From assembly GCF_002204745.1 (NCBI RefSeq), contig NZ_NIRR01000019.1, positions 21,492-85,491 on the forward strand: DNA of 64,000 nucleotides. The letters are read 5' to 3'. The notes under the pieces are model-generated. The model did not search any database. It was given only the letters and a program-made list of their open reading frames with translations, and was not told where the DNA came from. Source of the DNA: Hymenobacter amundsenii. Lineage in GTDB: Bacteria > Bacteroidota > Bacteroidia > Cytophagales > Hymenobacteraceae. Below are positions 34,615 to 42,437 of this stretch, piece by piece; the stretch's first letter is position 1, and every line of letters begins with the position of its first letter. The position numbers were made by a program, and so were the translations under genes.

Positions 34615-34974
34615 TTACTGGCCAGCGCCACGGTGGCGCTCGGCGGCGGTGGGCAGAGGGCGGCCCTGGGCGTAGAGGTGGGCGTCGCGCTCAGCAGCGG
34701 CGCGGGCTTCTATTTCGAAAGGAATCTGGTAATAGCCGTGCCGGGCCCAATCGCGCAGGTAACGGACCAGAAAACCGAGCCGGCCGTGGCGGGCAAACTG
34801 CCGGATATGTTCCATCTCGTGGGCTATCCAGAACGGGTCGCGGAGAAATTGCTCGCGCGAAACACCGCTTAAATGGATGCTATTGCCCAGCACCATTGCC
34901 ACATTTGGGGCGGCCAGTTTAAGGCGGGCCAAGCGAGCCAGCGGTGAGTTTTCGACGATACGGGGCAACTCCAT
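34615..34974 (-). CDS. small HExxH protein, DUF4157-like
   Basis: A 119-residue protein containing HEMEHIRQF (His52-Glu53-His56), a zincin-type metal motif, preceded by NSIHLSGVSREQFLRDPFWI. A Glu-rich helix PFEIEARAAAERDA near 85-98 could supply the third ligand. This arrangement resembles the DUF4157 (eCIS core) putative metallopeptidase family, but shorter. No signal peptide. It converges on the SDR gene and is divergent from the NlpC/P60 gene. Activity is unproven. Confidence 0.65.
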   Translation of the reverse strand: MELPRIVENSPLARLARLKLAAPNVAMVLGNSIHLSGVSREQFLRDPFWIAHEMEHIRQFARHGRLGFLVRYLRDWARHGYYQIPFEIEARAAAERDAHLYAQGRPLPTAAERHRGAGQ

Positions 34975-35284
34975 AGAAGAGGGACAAAAAGGGGCGTTGT
35001 ACGTAATAAGATTCGGGCAAGTTTACATTATTTCATGATTTTTCTTTAAATTAATTACACTATCGCAAGTTTATTCTATTCATTGCTATCAAAAGCTTGG
35101 CGCTTCGGGAATTTTGGACCTAGCTTTACCCTACGGTTGGTCGCCTGCCCGGCAGGTATTGGCCCCCGTTAAGGTCTTAATTTATTCGCTTTTGTCATCC
35201 GGATTTGCCGGTTGCCTATCGATCAACGAACCCCGCCCACACTGCCCGCTAACCCCGGCCGTGCCTCAGCCCCCCCGACGGACA
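34975..35284. other. 310-bp intergenic region, AT-rich first half
   Basis: No convincing gene. The first 120 bp are AT-rich; the rest is GC-rich and open on + but codes for nothing family-like. TAGCTTTA (35120-35127), a near match to TAnnTTTG, could be the -7 element of the downstream peptidase gene. Confidence 0.4.
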
Positions 35285-35890
35285 ATGAAAAACAGCTTAC
35301 TGTATTGCCTCGCCGCGGCCTCCATGGTCCTTTCCTTTTTCTTTGAGCAGGCACCGGCTACTTCCGACCGCTTGTTAGTCGCTTCCTCCCAGCAAGCCTC
35401 CTTTTTAAGTGGCTTGCTCCCTTCAGAGGCCGGCGACGAGCCCCGGGTACTGACGCCCTCCGATTCGGTGGCATACAATAAAGCCGCCGAGCGGCTGGGC
35501 ATCGAAACCAGCTACACCGAAAATGAGTCGCTGCTTGAAAGCGTTGTATCATGGCTGGGTACCCCCTACCGGTATGGTAGCAGCAGCAAAAGCGGCACCG
35601 ACTGCTCGGGCTTCGTGACCCGCGTATTCAAAGAAGTATACGGCCTCACGCTCCAGCGCAGCTCCCGCTCCATGTTCAGCAGCGTGCAACGCGTCGACAA
35701 GAAGGATATGCAGACCGGCGACTTGGTCTTCTTCCGGCGCGGTCCGGGCCAGCCCATCTACCATGTCGGCATCTACCTAAAGGACCGCAAGTTTGCGCAC
35801 GCCGCCTGCAACGGAGGGGTAATGGTTAGCTCCCTTGATCAGGCCTATTACAGCCGCAACTTCTACGCCGCCGGCCGCGTCGACCGTTAA
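35285..35890 (+). CDS. C40 family (NlpC/P60) cell-wall peptidase
   Basis: A 201-residue exported peptidase that cleaves within peptidoglycan stem peptides. After a signal sequence (about 1-25) and a linker, the NlpC/P60 domain runs from about residue 83. It carries Cys107 in the TDCSGF motif, the first His in YHVGIYL (near 158) and a second polar residue in KFAHAACNGG (near 170), giving a complete catalytic set. The frame opens upstream at 35114; ATG 35285 gives the signal peptide and is preferred. A strong terminator follows. Confidence 0.88.
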   Translation: MKNSLLYCLAAASMVLSFFFEQAPATSDRLLVASSQQASFLSGLLPSEAGDEPRVLTPSDSVAYNKAAERLGIETSYTENESLLESVVSWLGTPYRYGSSSKSGTDCSGFVTRVFKEVYGLTLQRSSRSMFSSVQRVDKKDMQTGDLVFFRRGPGQPIYHVGIYLKDRKFAHAACNGGVMVSSLDQAYYSRNFYAAGRVDR

Positions 35891-35918
35891 TTCGCACTGC
35901 GCCGCCTGCCCGATTATC

Positions 35919-35949
35919 GCCCCGTCCTGATCCGACGGGGCTTTTTTTT
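35919..35949 (+). terminator. intrinsic terminator of the C40 peptidase gene
   Basis: GCCCCGTC / GACGGGGC arms with a 7-nt loop are followed by eight T. Confidence 0.92.
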
Positions 35950-36072
35950 GGCGGTTCAGTTACCCGCGGGCATACGTGAAGCAGCGACAAAACAATTTTG
36001 GCCTAATGGAGTATAGCACAACACCGGAGCCGCCCGTTGGTGCTCCCTGTCATTTTTACCTCTCCCCACTTT

Positions 36073-36768
36073 ATGGATAAGCAAAATCCTAAAGGCCAGG
36101 ACATTGCTTCCTCGCCCCTGTTCAAGAAGTTTGTCGGCAAAGCCGAGGATTACATCAAGCGGCCTACCCGCATGAAGCAACTGCTGACCGATGCCTACGA
36201 AAAGGCCAGTGAGAAGAAAGACCTCGGCAGCATCGCCCACGAAGCCTGGGAAACCTTCCAGACCTTGCTGCGCATGGTACGTATGTCGATTTCGGGCGAG
36301 TACCAGGGCCTGCCCACCTCCACGGTAGTTGGGGCCGTGGCCGTGACCATCTACTTCCTGAGCCCCATCGACCTGATTCCGGACTTTATCCCGGTACTCG
36401 GTCTGCTCGACGACGTAGCCCTGGTGGCCTGGTTTAGCACCAGCATCAAGGATGAAATGGACAAGTTCATGGAGTGGGAGGACACCCGGCCTACGCTGGT
36501 AGAAGACACTTCGAAAAAGGACTCTTTCACCTCGGCCTCAAAGAAGGACGACTCCCCTTCCACTAACTCGGATAGCCGCGCCACGGTCGGCAATATGGGT
36601 TCGGATGCCAACAAGCCTCCGGTAGCCCCTCAGGCCACCTCGACGCCTTCGTCCGCTACGGCCACCCAGTCTGACGTAGCTGCCAATACCACCGACAGCA
36701 GCCGCGAGCCTAACCTTTCGGGCCAGGACCGCCCCAGTGGTGGTAACCTGGGCGGTAACGTCCGCTAG
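36073..36768 (+). CDS. YkvA (DUF1232) family protein
   Basis: A 231-residue protein whose DUF1232/YkvA core lies at about 92-130 (TIYFLSPIDLIPDFIPVLGLLDDVAL), a hydrophobic membrane-associated segment typical of the family. The N-terminus is helical and basic. The last 85 residues are low-complexity Ser/Thr/Asp/Pro, unusual for YkvA proteins and probably a disordered tail. Function of YkvA is unknown. ATG at 36073 starts MDKQNPKGQD; the frame opens 36 bp earlier. Confidence 0.8.
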   Translation: MDKQNPKGQDIASSPLFKKFVGKAEDYIKRPTRMKQLLTDAYEKASEKKDLGSIAHEAWETFQTLLRMVRMSISGEYQGLPTSTVVGAVAVTIYFLSPIDLIPDFIPVLGLLDDVALVAWFSTSIKDEMDKFMEWEDTRPTLVEDTSKKDSFTSASKKDDSPSTNSDSRATVGNMGSDANKPPVAPQATSTPSSATATQSDVAANTTDSSREPNLSGQDRPSGGNLGGNVR

Positions 36769-36778
36769 GTTTTATTTG

Positions 36779-36825
36779 AGCTGTTAGCTGTTAGCTGTTA
36801 GCTGTTAGCTGTTAGCTGTTAGCTG
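36779..36825. repeat. tandem AGCTGTT heptamer array
   Basis: Six perfect copies of the 7-mer AGCTGTT plus a partial AGCTG, starting 11 bp after the YkvA stop codon. Related single or double units occur near 28.13, 36.9, 42.3, 42.4 and 58.3 kb. Confidence 0.95.
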
Positions 36826-36836
36826 AAGAAAACGAA

Positions 36837-36876
36837 GAAGGCCCCGTGCTCAACCGAGCATGGGGCCTTCTTTTTT
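36837..36876. terminator. terminator between ykvA-type and carrier-protein genes
   Basis: GAAGGCCCCGTGCTC / GAGCATGGGGCCTTC arms, 4-nt loop, then TTTTTT on the + side. The genes converge here, so it may serve both. Confidence 0.92.
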
Positions 36877-36911
36877 GGCGGATTGATAAAGATGTACTAA
36901 CAGCTAACAAA

Positions 36912-37184
36912 CTATGCTGCCACTGCCTTCAATGACGCGTGGGAGGCTACGTAATTTACGAAGTCGCCAACCGTAGTCAGGGGGACTTCGTCGGGAATGA
37001 CAATGTGAAAGTTACGTTCCAGTTCCAGGATGATGTCGACGACATCAACGGTATCGAAGCCTAGCTCGTGGCTCAGGTTACTACCGATGCGCAAGCGACG
37101 GGTTTTGATGGCCTTACGCTTGCTGATGATGCGCAGCACCTGCTGCTGGATAGTCTTGGGAGCGGTAGTCGTTGCGGTGAACAT
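36912..37184 (-). CDS. acyl-carrier-protein-like protein with Thr at the attachment site
   Basis: A 90-residue helical protein of the ACP fold: QQQVLRIISKRK helix, then NLSHELGFDTVDVVDIILELE and IPDEVPLTTVGDFVNYV. The normal phosphopantetheine attachment motif is DSL/DSV; here it is D44-T45-V46-D47, so the acceptor Ser is replaced by Thr (codon ACC). It may be a non-acylated regulatory ACP or use another site. The frame is open upstream, but ATG 37184 gives the normal ACP length. It lies alone, downstream of the RND permease terminator. Confidence 0.75.
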   Translation of the reverse strand: MFTATTTAPKTIQQQVLRIISKRKAIKTRRLRIGSNLSHELGFDTVDVVDIILELERNFHIVIPDEVPLTTVGDFVNYVASHASLKAVAA

Positions 37185-37308
37185 ACGAAAAAACGACAGG
37201 GTACGAAGGGTAAAAAAAGCGGCGAGCGTGGCGGCGGCCCGGGAGCCGCGCCCGTTCGGGCGGAGGAGTGCCAAGTTGGTAACAATGGTTGCAAGTCCGC
37301 GAAAAAAA

Positions 37309-37338
37309 GTTCCGGGCATAGGTACCTCTGCCCGGAAC
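37309..37338 (-). terminator. terminator of the RND efflux operon
   Basis: GTTCCGGGCA / TGCCCGGAAC arms with a 10-nt loop; on the minus strand the hairpin is followed by seven T. It begins 10 bp after the permease stop. Confidence 0.92.
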
Positions 37339-37348
37339 CTGCATTGGG

Positions 37349-40300
37349 CTATACGTTGGCCAGAATGGGCGGCGTAGCCGCATCAACCTCTTCCTGGTCG
37401 GCCGACATTTCGGGTTCACCCTTGATGCGGATTTTCAGGCTTTCGGTAATCAGGTACATAACCGGCACCACGACCAGCGTTATGAGCGTTGCGAACACCA
37501 GCCCGAAGATGATGGTCCAGGCCAGCGGGCCCCAGAACGTCACCGACTCGCCGCCGATGAAGAAGTTGGGGTTACCCGAGTTGAAGAGCTCGTAGAAGTC
37601 GATGTTCAGGCCAATGGCCAGCGGAATCAGGCCCAGCGTGGCGGCCGTGGCCGTCAGGATTACCGGGTTGAGGCGGGTGCGGCCGGCCAGCACAATAGCT
37701 TCGCGCAGGGGCATACCCTGGTCGCGCAGCATATCGGTGAATTCGACGAGCAGGATACCGTTTTTAACTACAATACCGGCCAGGGCAATGATACCTACAC
37801 CCGTCATCACGATGCTAATGTTCATCCCCGTAACGGCCAGGCCCAGCAGCACCCCGATAACCGAGAAGATGATTTCGGCCAGGATGATAATCGGCTTGCT
37901 CACCGAGTTGAATTGCATCACCAGAATGAGAAAAATGAGGCCGATGGCACCCACGGCGGCAATGCCGAGGAAGTCGGAGGTTTCCTTCTGGTCTTCCTGG
38001 GCGCCGCCCATTTTCACGGTGTAGCCAGGCGGCACCGGGAATGAGCGGAGTGAGGTTTCGATCTGGCTCACCACATCGGGGCCGGTAAAGCCACCGAGCA
38101 CGTTCGAGGAAATCGTAATCACGCGCTTCACGTCTTTGCGCTTGATGCCGCCATACGTGGTGCCGTAGCGCACGTCGGCCACCGAGGCAATGGGCACCTG
38201 CCGCACTAGGCCGGTAGCGTCGCGGAAGGTCAGCGGCGAGTTCAGGATGGCGTCGATGTCGGAGCGGTAGGGCTCGGCGTAGCGCACCTGAATCGGGTAC
38301 TCATCGTCGGCCGTTTTGAATTTGCTGGCCTCGGTGCCGTAGATGGCCGTGCGCACTTCCATGCCAATCTGAGCGGTGCTGATGCCTTCGCGGTTGGCGC
38401 GGGTGCGGTTGATGTCGACGGCAATTTCGGGGTTGCGGTCTTCCAGGTTCGAGCGCAGCTGCTCGATGCCGCCAATGTTGGCCGAATCGAGGTAGCGCGT
38501 CACGCCTTTCGACAGCTTGATAAGCGTTGGGTAGTCATCACCCGATACCTCGATGGCAATGGGCTTGCCGGTGGGTGGGCCGCTGCTTTCCTGGTCGACC
38601 GAAATTTCGGTGCCCGGAATGCCTTTCACTACCTCCCGGATTTTATCCATGTAGGTGGCCGTTGAAGGGCCGGTCCGGTCGCTCATCTCCTTGAAGGCCA
38701 CGGCCACTTTGGCCAGGTTCGACTGCGAGGTACCAGCGGCCGAAGCCTCGCCAGGGTCGGCGGCCCCAATGGCGACGTTGGTAATCACCGATTCCACGTC
38801 GGGGTTGTCCTTCCCGATAACACCGTAGATGCGTTTTTCGAGGATGCGGGCCACCGAGTCGGTCACGGCGACGCGGGTACCGACCGGCATTTTCAGGTAG
38901 GTGTACACGAACTTGGGGTCGCCTTTGGGGAAGAAGTCCACCTTGGGACTCCGGGCCCCGATGGCCACAATCGACAGCACGAACAGCACGACCATGCTTA
39001 GCATAATCATCTTGGGCCACGAGATAGCCCAGCCCACGAGGCGTCCGTAGGCATTCTGGAAGCGGGGCAGCACCTTGGTCTGGAAGCCGGCAATCAGGTG
39101 CACGAACACGAAGCGGTTCAGAATGACGAGCACGGCCAGCGTCAGCATCAGGCTGCCCAGGAACGTCGAGCCGAACAGGAAGCCACCGATGGCAATGACT
39201 ACCATAATGCCAATGGCAATGGACAACGGCCGGTCCCACTTCGGCTTCTCGCCCGTGTGGTGGTCTTCGCGCTCCATGAAGCTCACGGCAAACACCGGGT
39301 TCATAATAAAGGCCACGATGAGCGACGACATGAGCGTCAGAATTAGGGTAACGGGCAGATAGAACATGAACGAGCCCACGATGCCGGGCCAGAACATGAG
39401 CGGTACGAACGGGGCCACGGTAGTGAGCGTACCGGCCAGCACCGGAATGAACACTTCGCCGGCGGCATACTTGGCGGCCTGGGCCGTTGTCAGTTCGGGG
39501 TGCTCGTGCAGCAGGCGGTGGGTGTTCTCAATCACCACAATGGCGTCGTCCACCACAATGCCCAGCGCCAGCAGGAAGGCGAAGAGCACAATCATGTTGA
39601 GCGAGAAATCGAGCGTGGGCAGCAGCACGAAGGCCAAAAACATGCTCAGCGGCACCGACAGGCCTACGAATAGCGCGTTGGTGGTGCCCATGAAGAACAT
39701 CAGAATTAGCGTTACCAGAATAAAGCCGATGATGATGGTGTTGATCAGGTCGTGGAGCGTAACGCGGGTGTCGTTGGAGGTGTCGCCGGTGACGGTGATG
39801 GTCAACTCCTGGGGCAGCGTCAGTTCCGCATCGGCAATGATTTCCTTGATTTTGTCGGAAGCATCGATCAGGTTTTCGCCCTGGCGCTTCACCACGTTCA
39901 GCGTTACGGCCGGCTTGCCATCGAGGCGGGCAAAGGACTCGCGGTCCTTGAAGCCGTCGGTGACGGTGGCAATGTCGCCGAGGCGCACAGCCGAGCCGTT
40001 GAGATTTTTGAGCTGGATGTTGGCAATGTTGTCGGCCCGCACATACTGGCCGGCCACGCGCACGGCGCGCTTCTGGTTGCCCACGTCCACGGTACCGCCC
40101 GAAATGGTCACGTTCTCGCGGGCAATGGCGGCGCTGATGTCCGAAAAGCTCAGGCGCGAGGCCCGCAGCCGGTTCAGGTCCACGTCCACGTTCACCTGCT
40201 GGTCGAGGGCACCAATAATATCGACGCGGGTGATTTCGGGCAGGGCCTCAATCTTGTCCTGGAAGTCGTCGGCGTACTTTTTCAGCTGGCTGATAGGCAG

Positions 40301-40762
40301 GTTGCCGGCCAAGTTGATGTTCATAATCGGCACCTCCGATAGGTTGACTTCCTGCACGGTGGGCGGCGAGGGCAGGTCGTTGGGCAGCTCGGAGCTGGCC
40401 TTGTCCACGGCGTCCTTGATGAGCTGCTTGGCGTACTGCACATCGACGCCGGAGGTAAACTCCACGTCGACGATGGCGTAATCCTGGTTCGAGGTTGAAG
40501 AAATCTTCTTCACCCCGTTCACACTCTTAATCTCCTTTTCGAGCTGGCGCGTGACCAGGTTCTCGATGTCGGTAGGCGAAGTACCGGGGTAAATCGTGGC
40601 CACGATAATGCGCGGAATCACGATGTCGGGAAACTTCTCCTTGCCCAGGTTGATGTAGGCAAAGATGCCCATGATGGTGAGAATAAGCGTGACAATGTAA
40701 ATCGTCGTCTTATTGTCAATGGACCAACTGGTGGGTCCGAATTCTTTTCCGGTGTCCTGCAT
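37349..40762 (-). CDS. RND efflux permease (HAE1-like)
   Basis: A 1137-residue inner-membrane proton-driven exporter of the AcrB/MMPL-AcrB superfamily. It opens with a helix TIYIVTLILTIMGIFAYINL and the porter-domain start IIVATIYPGTSPTDIENLVTRQLE. Two clusters of membrane helices lie at about 345-560 and 905-1110. The segment FAFLLALGIVVDDAIVVIENTHR carries the paired Asp residues of the proton relay in helix 4. Length is normal (about 1050-1150). It acts with the adaptor and TolC proteins encoded upstream; the S23-like gene is 25 bp upstream. The C-terminal tail beyond the last helix is acidic. Confidence 0.93.
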   Translation of the reverse strand: MQDTGKEFGPTSWSIDNKTTIYIVTLILTIMGIFAYINLGKEKFPDIVIPRIIVATIYPGTSPTDIENLVTRQLEKEIKSVNGVKKISSTSNQDYAIVDVEFTSGVDVQYAKQLIKDAVDKASSELPNDLPSPPTVQEVNLSEVPIMNINLAGNLPISQLKKYADDFQDKIEALPEITRVDIIGALDQQVNVDVDLNRLRASRLSFSDISAAIARENVTISGGTVDVGNQKRAVRVAGQYVRADNIANIQLKNLNGSAVRLGDIATVTDGFKDRESFARLDGKPAVTLNVVKRQGENLIDASDKIKEIIADAELTLPQELTITVTGDTSNDTRVTLHDLINTIIIGFILVTLILMFFMGTTNALFVGLSVPLSMFLAFVLLPTLDFSLNMIVLFAFLLALGIVVDDAIVVIENTHRLLHEHPELTTAQAAKYAAGEVFIPVLAGTLTTVAPFVPLMFWPGIVGSFMFYLPVTLILTLMSSLIVAFIMNPVFAVSFMEREDHHTGEKPKWDRPLSIAIGIMVVIAIGGFLFGSTFLGSLMLTLAVLVILNRFVFVHLIAGFQTKVLPRFQNAYGRLVGWAISWPKMIMLSMVVLFVLSIVAIGARSPKVDFFPKGDPKFVYTYLKMPVGTRVAVTDSVARILEKRIYGVIGKDNPDVESVITNVAIGAADPGEASAAGTSQSNLAKVAVAFKEMSDRTGPSTATYMDKIREVVKGIPGTEISVDQESSGPPTGKPIAIEVSGDDYPTLIKLSKGVTRYLDSANIGGIEQLRSNLEDRNPEIAVDINRTRANREGISTAQIGMEVRTAIYGTEASKFKTADDEYPIQVRYAEPYRSDIDAILNSPLTFRDATGLVRQVPIASVADVRYGTTYGGIKRKDVKRVITISSNVLGGFTGPDVVSQIETSLRSFPVPPGYTVKMGGAQEDQKETSDFLGIAAVGAIGLIFLILVMQFNSVSKPIIILAEIIFSVIGVLLGLAVTGMNISIVMTGVGIIALAGIVVKNGILLVEFTDMLRDQGMPLREAIVLAGRTRLNPVILTATAATLGLIPLAIGLNIDFYELFNSGNPNFFIGGESVTFWGPLAWTIIFGLVFATLITLVVVPVMYLITESLKIRIKGEPEMSADQEEVDAATPPILANV

Positions 40763-40785
40763 GGGTGAAGAAGCTAGGAGTTAGA

Positions 40786-40798
40786 AGCTAGGAGTCAG
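40786..40798. repeat. left 13-bp inverted repeat bracketing the four-helix gene
   Basis: AGCTAGGAGTCAG is the exact inverse of 41206-41218. A second, slightly different copy (GAAGCTAGGAGTT) lies just before it at 40770-40782. Confidence 0.85.
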
Positions 40799-41174
40799 AA
40801 GACTGGAGGGAGGCGCGGATGGATTTTCCGTATGCCTCAAGCAGCCTGCCTACTTCGTTCGCTTGTTCAATGAGTAATTCGGTGTCGGCGTAGCCTAAGT
40901 CGCGGCTCAGCAGAAAGTAATAGTGGGCTTCTTCGAGCGAGCCCTCGGCCGTATTGAAGAACCGAAGTTTGTCGCGGGGCCCGCGCTTGCGGAAACCCTC
41001 GGCAATGTTGGCCGGAACCGACACCGCCGCCCGCCGAAGCTGGGAGGTAAGAGCGAACAATTCGTGCTTAGGAAATGATTCGGTTGCCTTATAGACCATC
41101 AATACCAACTGGTGGGCTTTCTGCCACACCACGAGTTGCTGAAAGTTCTTCGCAGGCTCCCGTTTCACTTCCAT
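40788..41174 (-). CDS. four-helix-bundle protein (S23/IVS family)
   Basis: A 128-residue helical protein with the family signature: FQQLVVWQKAHQLVLMVYKAT, then FPKHELFALTSQLRRAAVSVPANIAEGF and a C-terminal EAHYYFLLSRDLGY segment. The family is best known from intervening sequences in 23S rRNA genes of several bacteria and from diversity-generating retroelement accessory proteins (Avd-like). Here it sits between adaptor and permease genes of an efflux operon and is bounded by inverted repeats. Its function in this setting is unknown; its stop overlaps the left repeat. Confidence 0.88.
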   Translation of the reverse strand: MEVKREPAKNFQQLVVWQKAHQLVLMVYKATESFPKHELFALTSQLRRAAVSVPANIAEGFRKRGPRDKLRFFNTAEGSLEEAHYYFLLSRDLGYADTELLIEQANEVGRLLEAYGKSIRASLQSSDS

Positions 41175-41205
41175 GAGTCAACGCACAAATTCTATCTTCT
41201 AGCTC

Positions 41206-41218
41206 CTGACTCCTAGCT
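41206..41218. repeat. right 13-bp inverted repeat bracketing the four-helix gene
   Basis: CTGACTCCTAGCT, exact inverse of 40786-40798, in the 45-bp gap between the adaptor stop and the four-helix start. Neighbouring bases extend the similarity imperfectly (41196-41220). Confidence 0.85.
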
Positions 41219-41219
41219 C

Positions 41220-42371
41220 CTACAGTGCAACCGCTTGTCCTTCGTTCAGATTCTGGTAGCCGGCCGAGATGACTTGGTCGCCGGTCTGCAGGCCCTGGGT
41301 TACTTCTACTTTGCCGTTGTAGGTGTTGCCCACCTGGATGACGCGCTTGGCGGCCACTTTCTTGCCGCCTTTCTCATCTACGACCAGCACGTAGCTGTTC
41401 TGCTCGTCGCGCTGCACCAAGTCCACGGGCAGGATGGTGGCGTTCTGGCGGTTGTAGTTCTCGATGCGCACGTTGGTAACCATGTTGGGACGCAGGCGGC
41501 CGGCTTTGCCGGGGTCGGCCAAGCGCAGCTCCACGGTGAAGGTGCGGCTGGTGGGGTTGATGGTGCTCGTGACCACGCGCACGGTGGCGGCCAGGTCGCT
41601 TTCGCCGAGGTCGGGGATGGTAACCAGGGCCTTATCACCCACCTTGATGCTGTTGGCGTAGGCCTCACTCACATCGACCACGATTTTGCCGCTGCCGCTG
41701 CTGCTGAGCAGCTTCACGACGGGCGCGCCGGGGGCTACGGTTTCGCCCAGCTTAGGCAGCATGTCATCCACGGTGCCGCTGAAGGGCGCTACCACGCGGT
41801 ACAGGTCGCGCTGCCGGTTGAGGGTGGAGAGGTTGCTTTGGAGGGCCCGGTAGTTATTGCGGGCCTGCAGGAACTGGATTTCAGTCCCGATCTGCTGGTC
41901 CCAGAGGCGCTTTTGCTTCTCGTAAATCACCTTGGCTAAATCCATGCGCACCTTCAGTTCGGCCACGCTGGCATCGAGCACCGAGCCATCAACGGTGGCC
42001 AGGGTCTGGCCCTTGCGCACCTGGTCGCCGCGCTTGACGCTGAGCGTCGTGAGCGTGCCGGCCGCGCGGGCCGAGACGGTGGCGTTCTGGTCAAAATCAA
42101 CCCGCCCCTGCACTTCGAGGTAGCTCTTGAAATCCTCACTGACCACCTTAATTACTGATACCGGCGTGGCCTGCAATGCCGCCTCCGCTTCCGAAGGACC
42201 AGTTTTAGCTTCCAGCTCGGTGATTTTAGCTTGGTTGGCCGCCTGTTCTTTTCTCAGTTTGGCCAGTTCGGCGGCCGGGTCCTGAGAGCCGGAACCGCAG
42301 GAAGCGAGGAATAATAAGCTGATAGCCGTTAGCTGGTAGCTGTTAGCTTTCAGGAAAGAGAGAGGACGCAT
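41220..42371 (-). CDS. RND efflux periplasmic adaptor (HlyD/MFP family)
   Basis: A 383-residue lipoprotein adaptor linking RND pump and TolC channel. The signal peptide ends LLFLASC (Cys25). A coiled-coil segment (about 32-57) precedes the barrel-sandwich start ([21 protein letters not shown]). An alpha-hairpin (about 115-175) and beta-barrel ([19 protein letters not shown]) follow. Residues 9-18 of the signal peptide ([10 protein letters not shown]) are encoded by an AGCTAACAGC-type repeat, found also in adjacent non-coding gaps. It follows the TolC gene by 66 bp. Confidence 0.92.
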   Translation of the reverse strand: MRPLSFLKANSYQLTAISLLFLASCGSGSQDPAAELAKLRKEQAANQAKITELEAKTGPSEAEAALQATPVSVIKVVSEDFKSYLEVQGRVDFDQNATVSARAAGTLTTLSVKRGDQVRKGQTLATVDGSVLDASVAELKVRMDLAKVIYEKQKRLWDQQIGTEIQFLQARNNYRALQSNLSTLNRQRDLYRVVAPFSGTVDDMLPKLGETVAPGAPVVKLLSSSGSGKIVVDVSEAYANSIKVGDKALVTIPDLGESDLAATVRVVTSTINPTSRTFTVELRLADPGKAGRLRPNMVTNVRIENYNRQNATILPVDLVQRDEQNSYVLVVDEKGGKKVAAKRVIQVGNTYNGKVEVTQGLQTGDQVISAGYQNLNEGQAVAL

Positions 42372-42397
42372 ATAACAGAGGAATGGAATCGTTGGGA

Positions 42398-42436
42398 GAA
42401 AAGCTAACAGCTATTGGCTCTTAGCTAACAGCTTAA
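42398..42436. repeat. AGCTAACAGC repeat pair in the tolC-adaptor gap
   Basis: Two copies of (A)GCTAACAGCT separated by TATTGGCTCT occupy most of the 66-bp gap; the same unit occurs within the adaptor signal peptide (42310-42350). Confidence 0.75.
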
Positions 42437-42437
42437 A

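Noticed and set aside
34563..34922. Plus-strand frames downstream of the SDR gene
   Set aside because: They are antisense to the HExxH gene and of Gly/Arg composition only.
36779..36825. CRISPR array
   Set aside because: The repeats are contiguous 7-mers with no spacers and no cas genes are present.
40788..41174. Diversity-generating retroelement accessory (Avd)
   Set aside because: No reverse transcriptase, template repeat or variable protein gene is in the neighbourhood, so the general four-helix/S23 label is kept.
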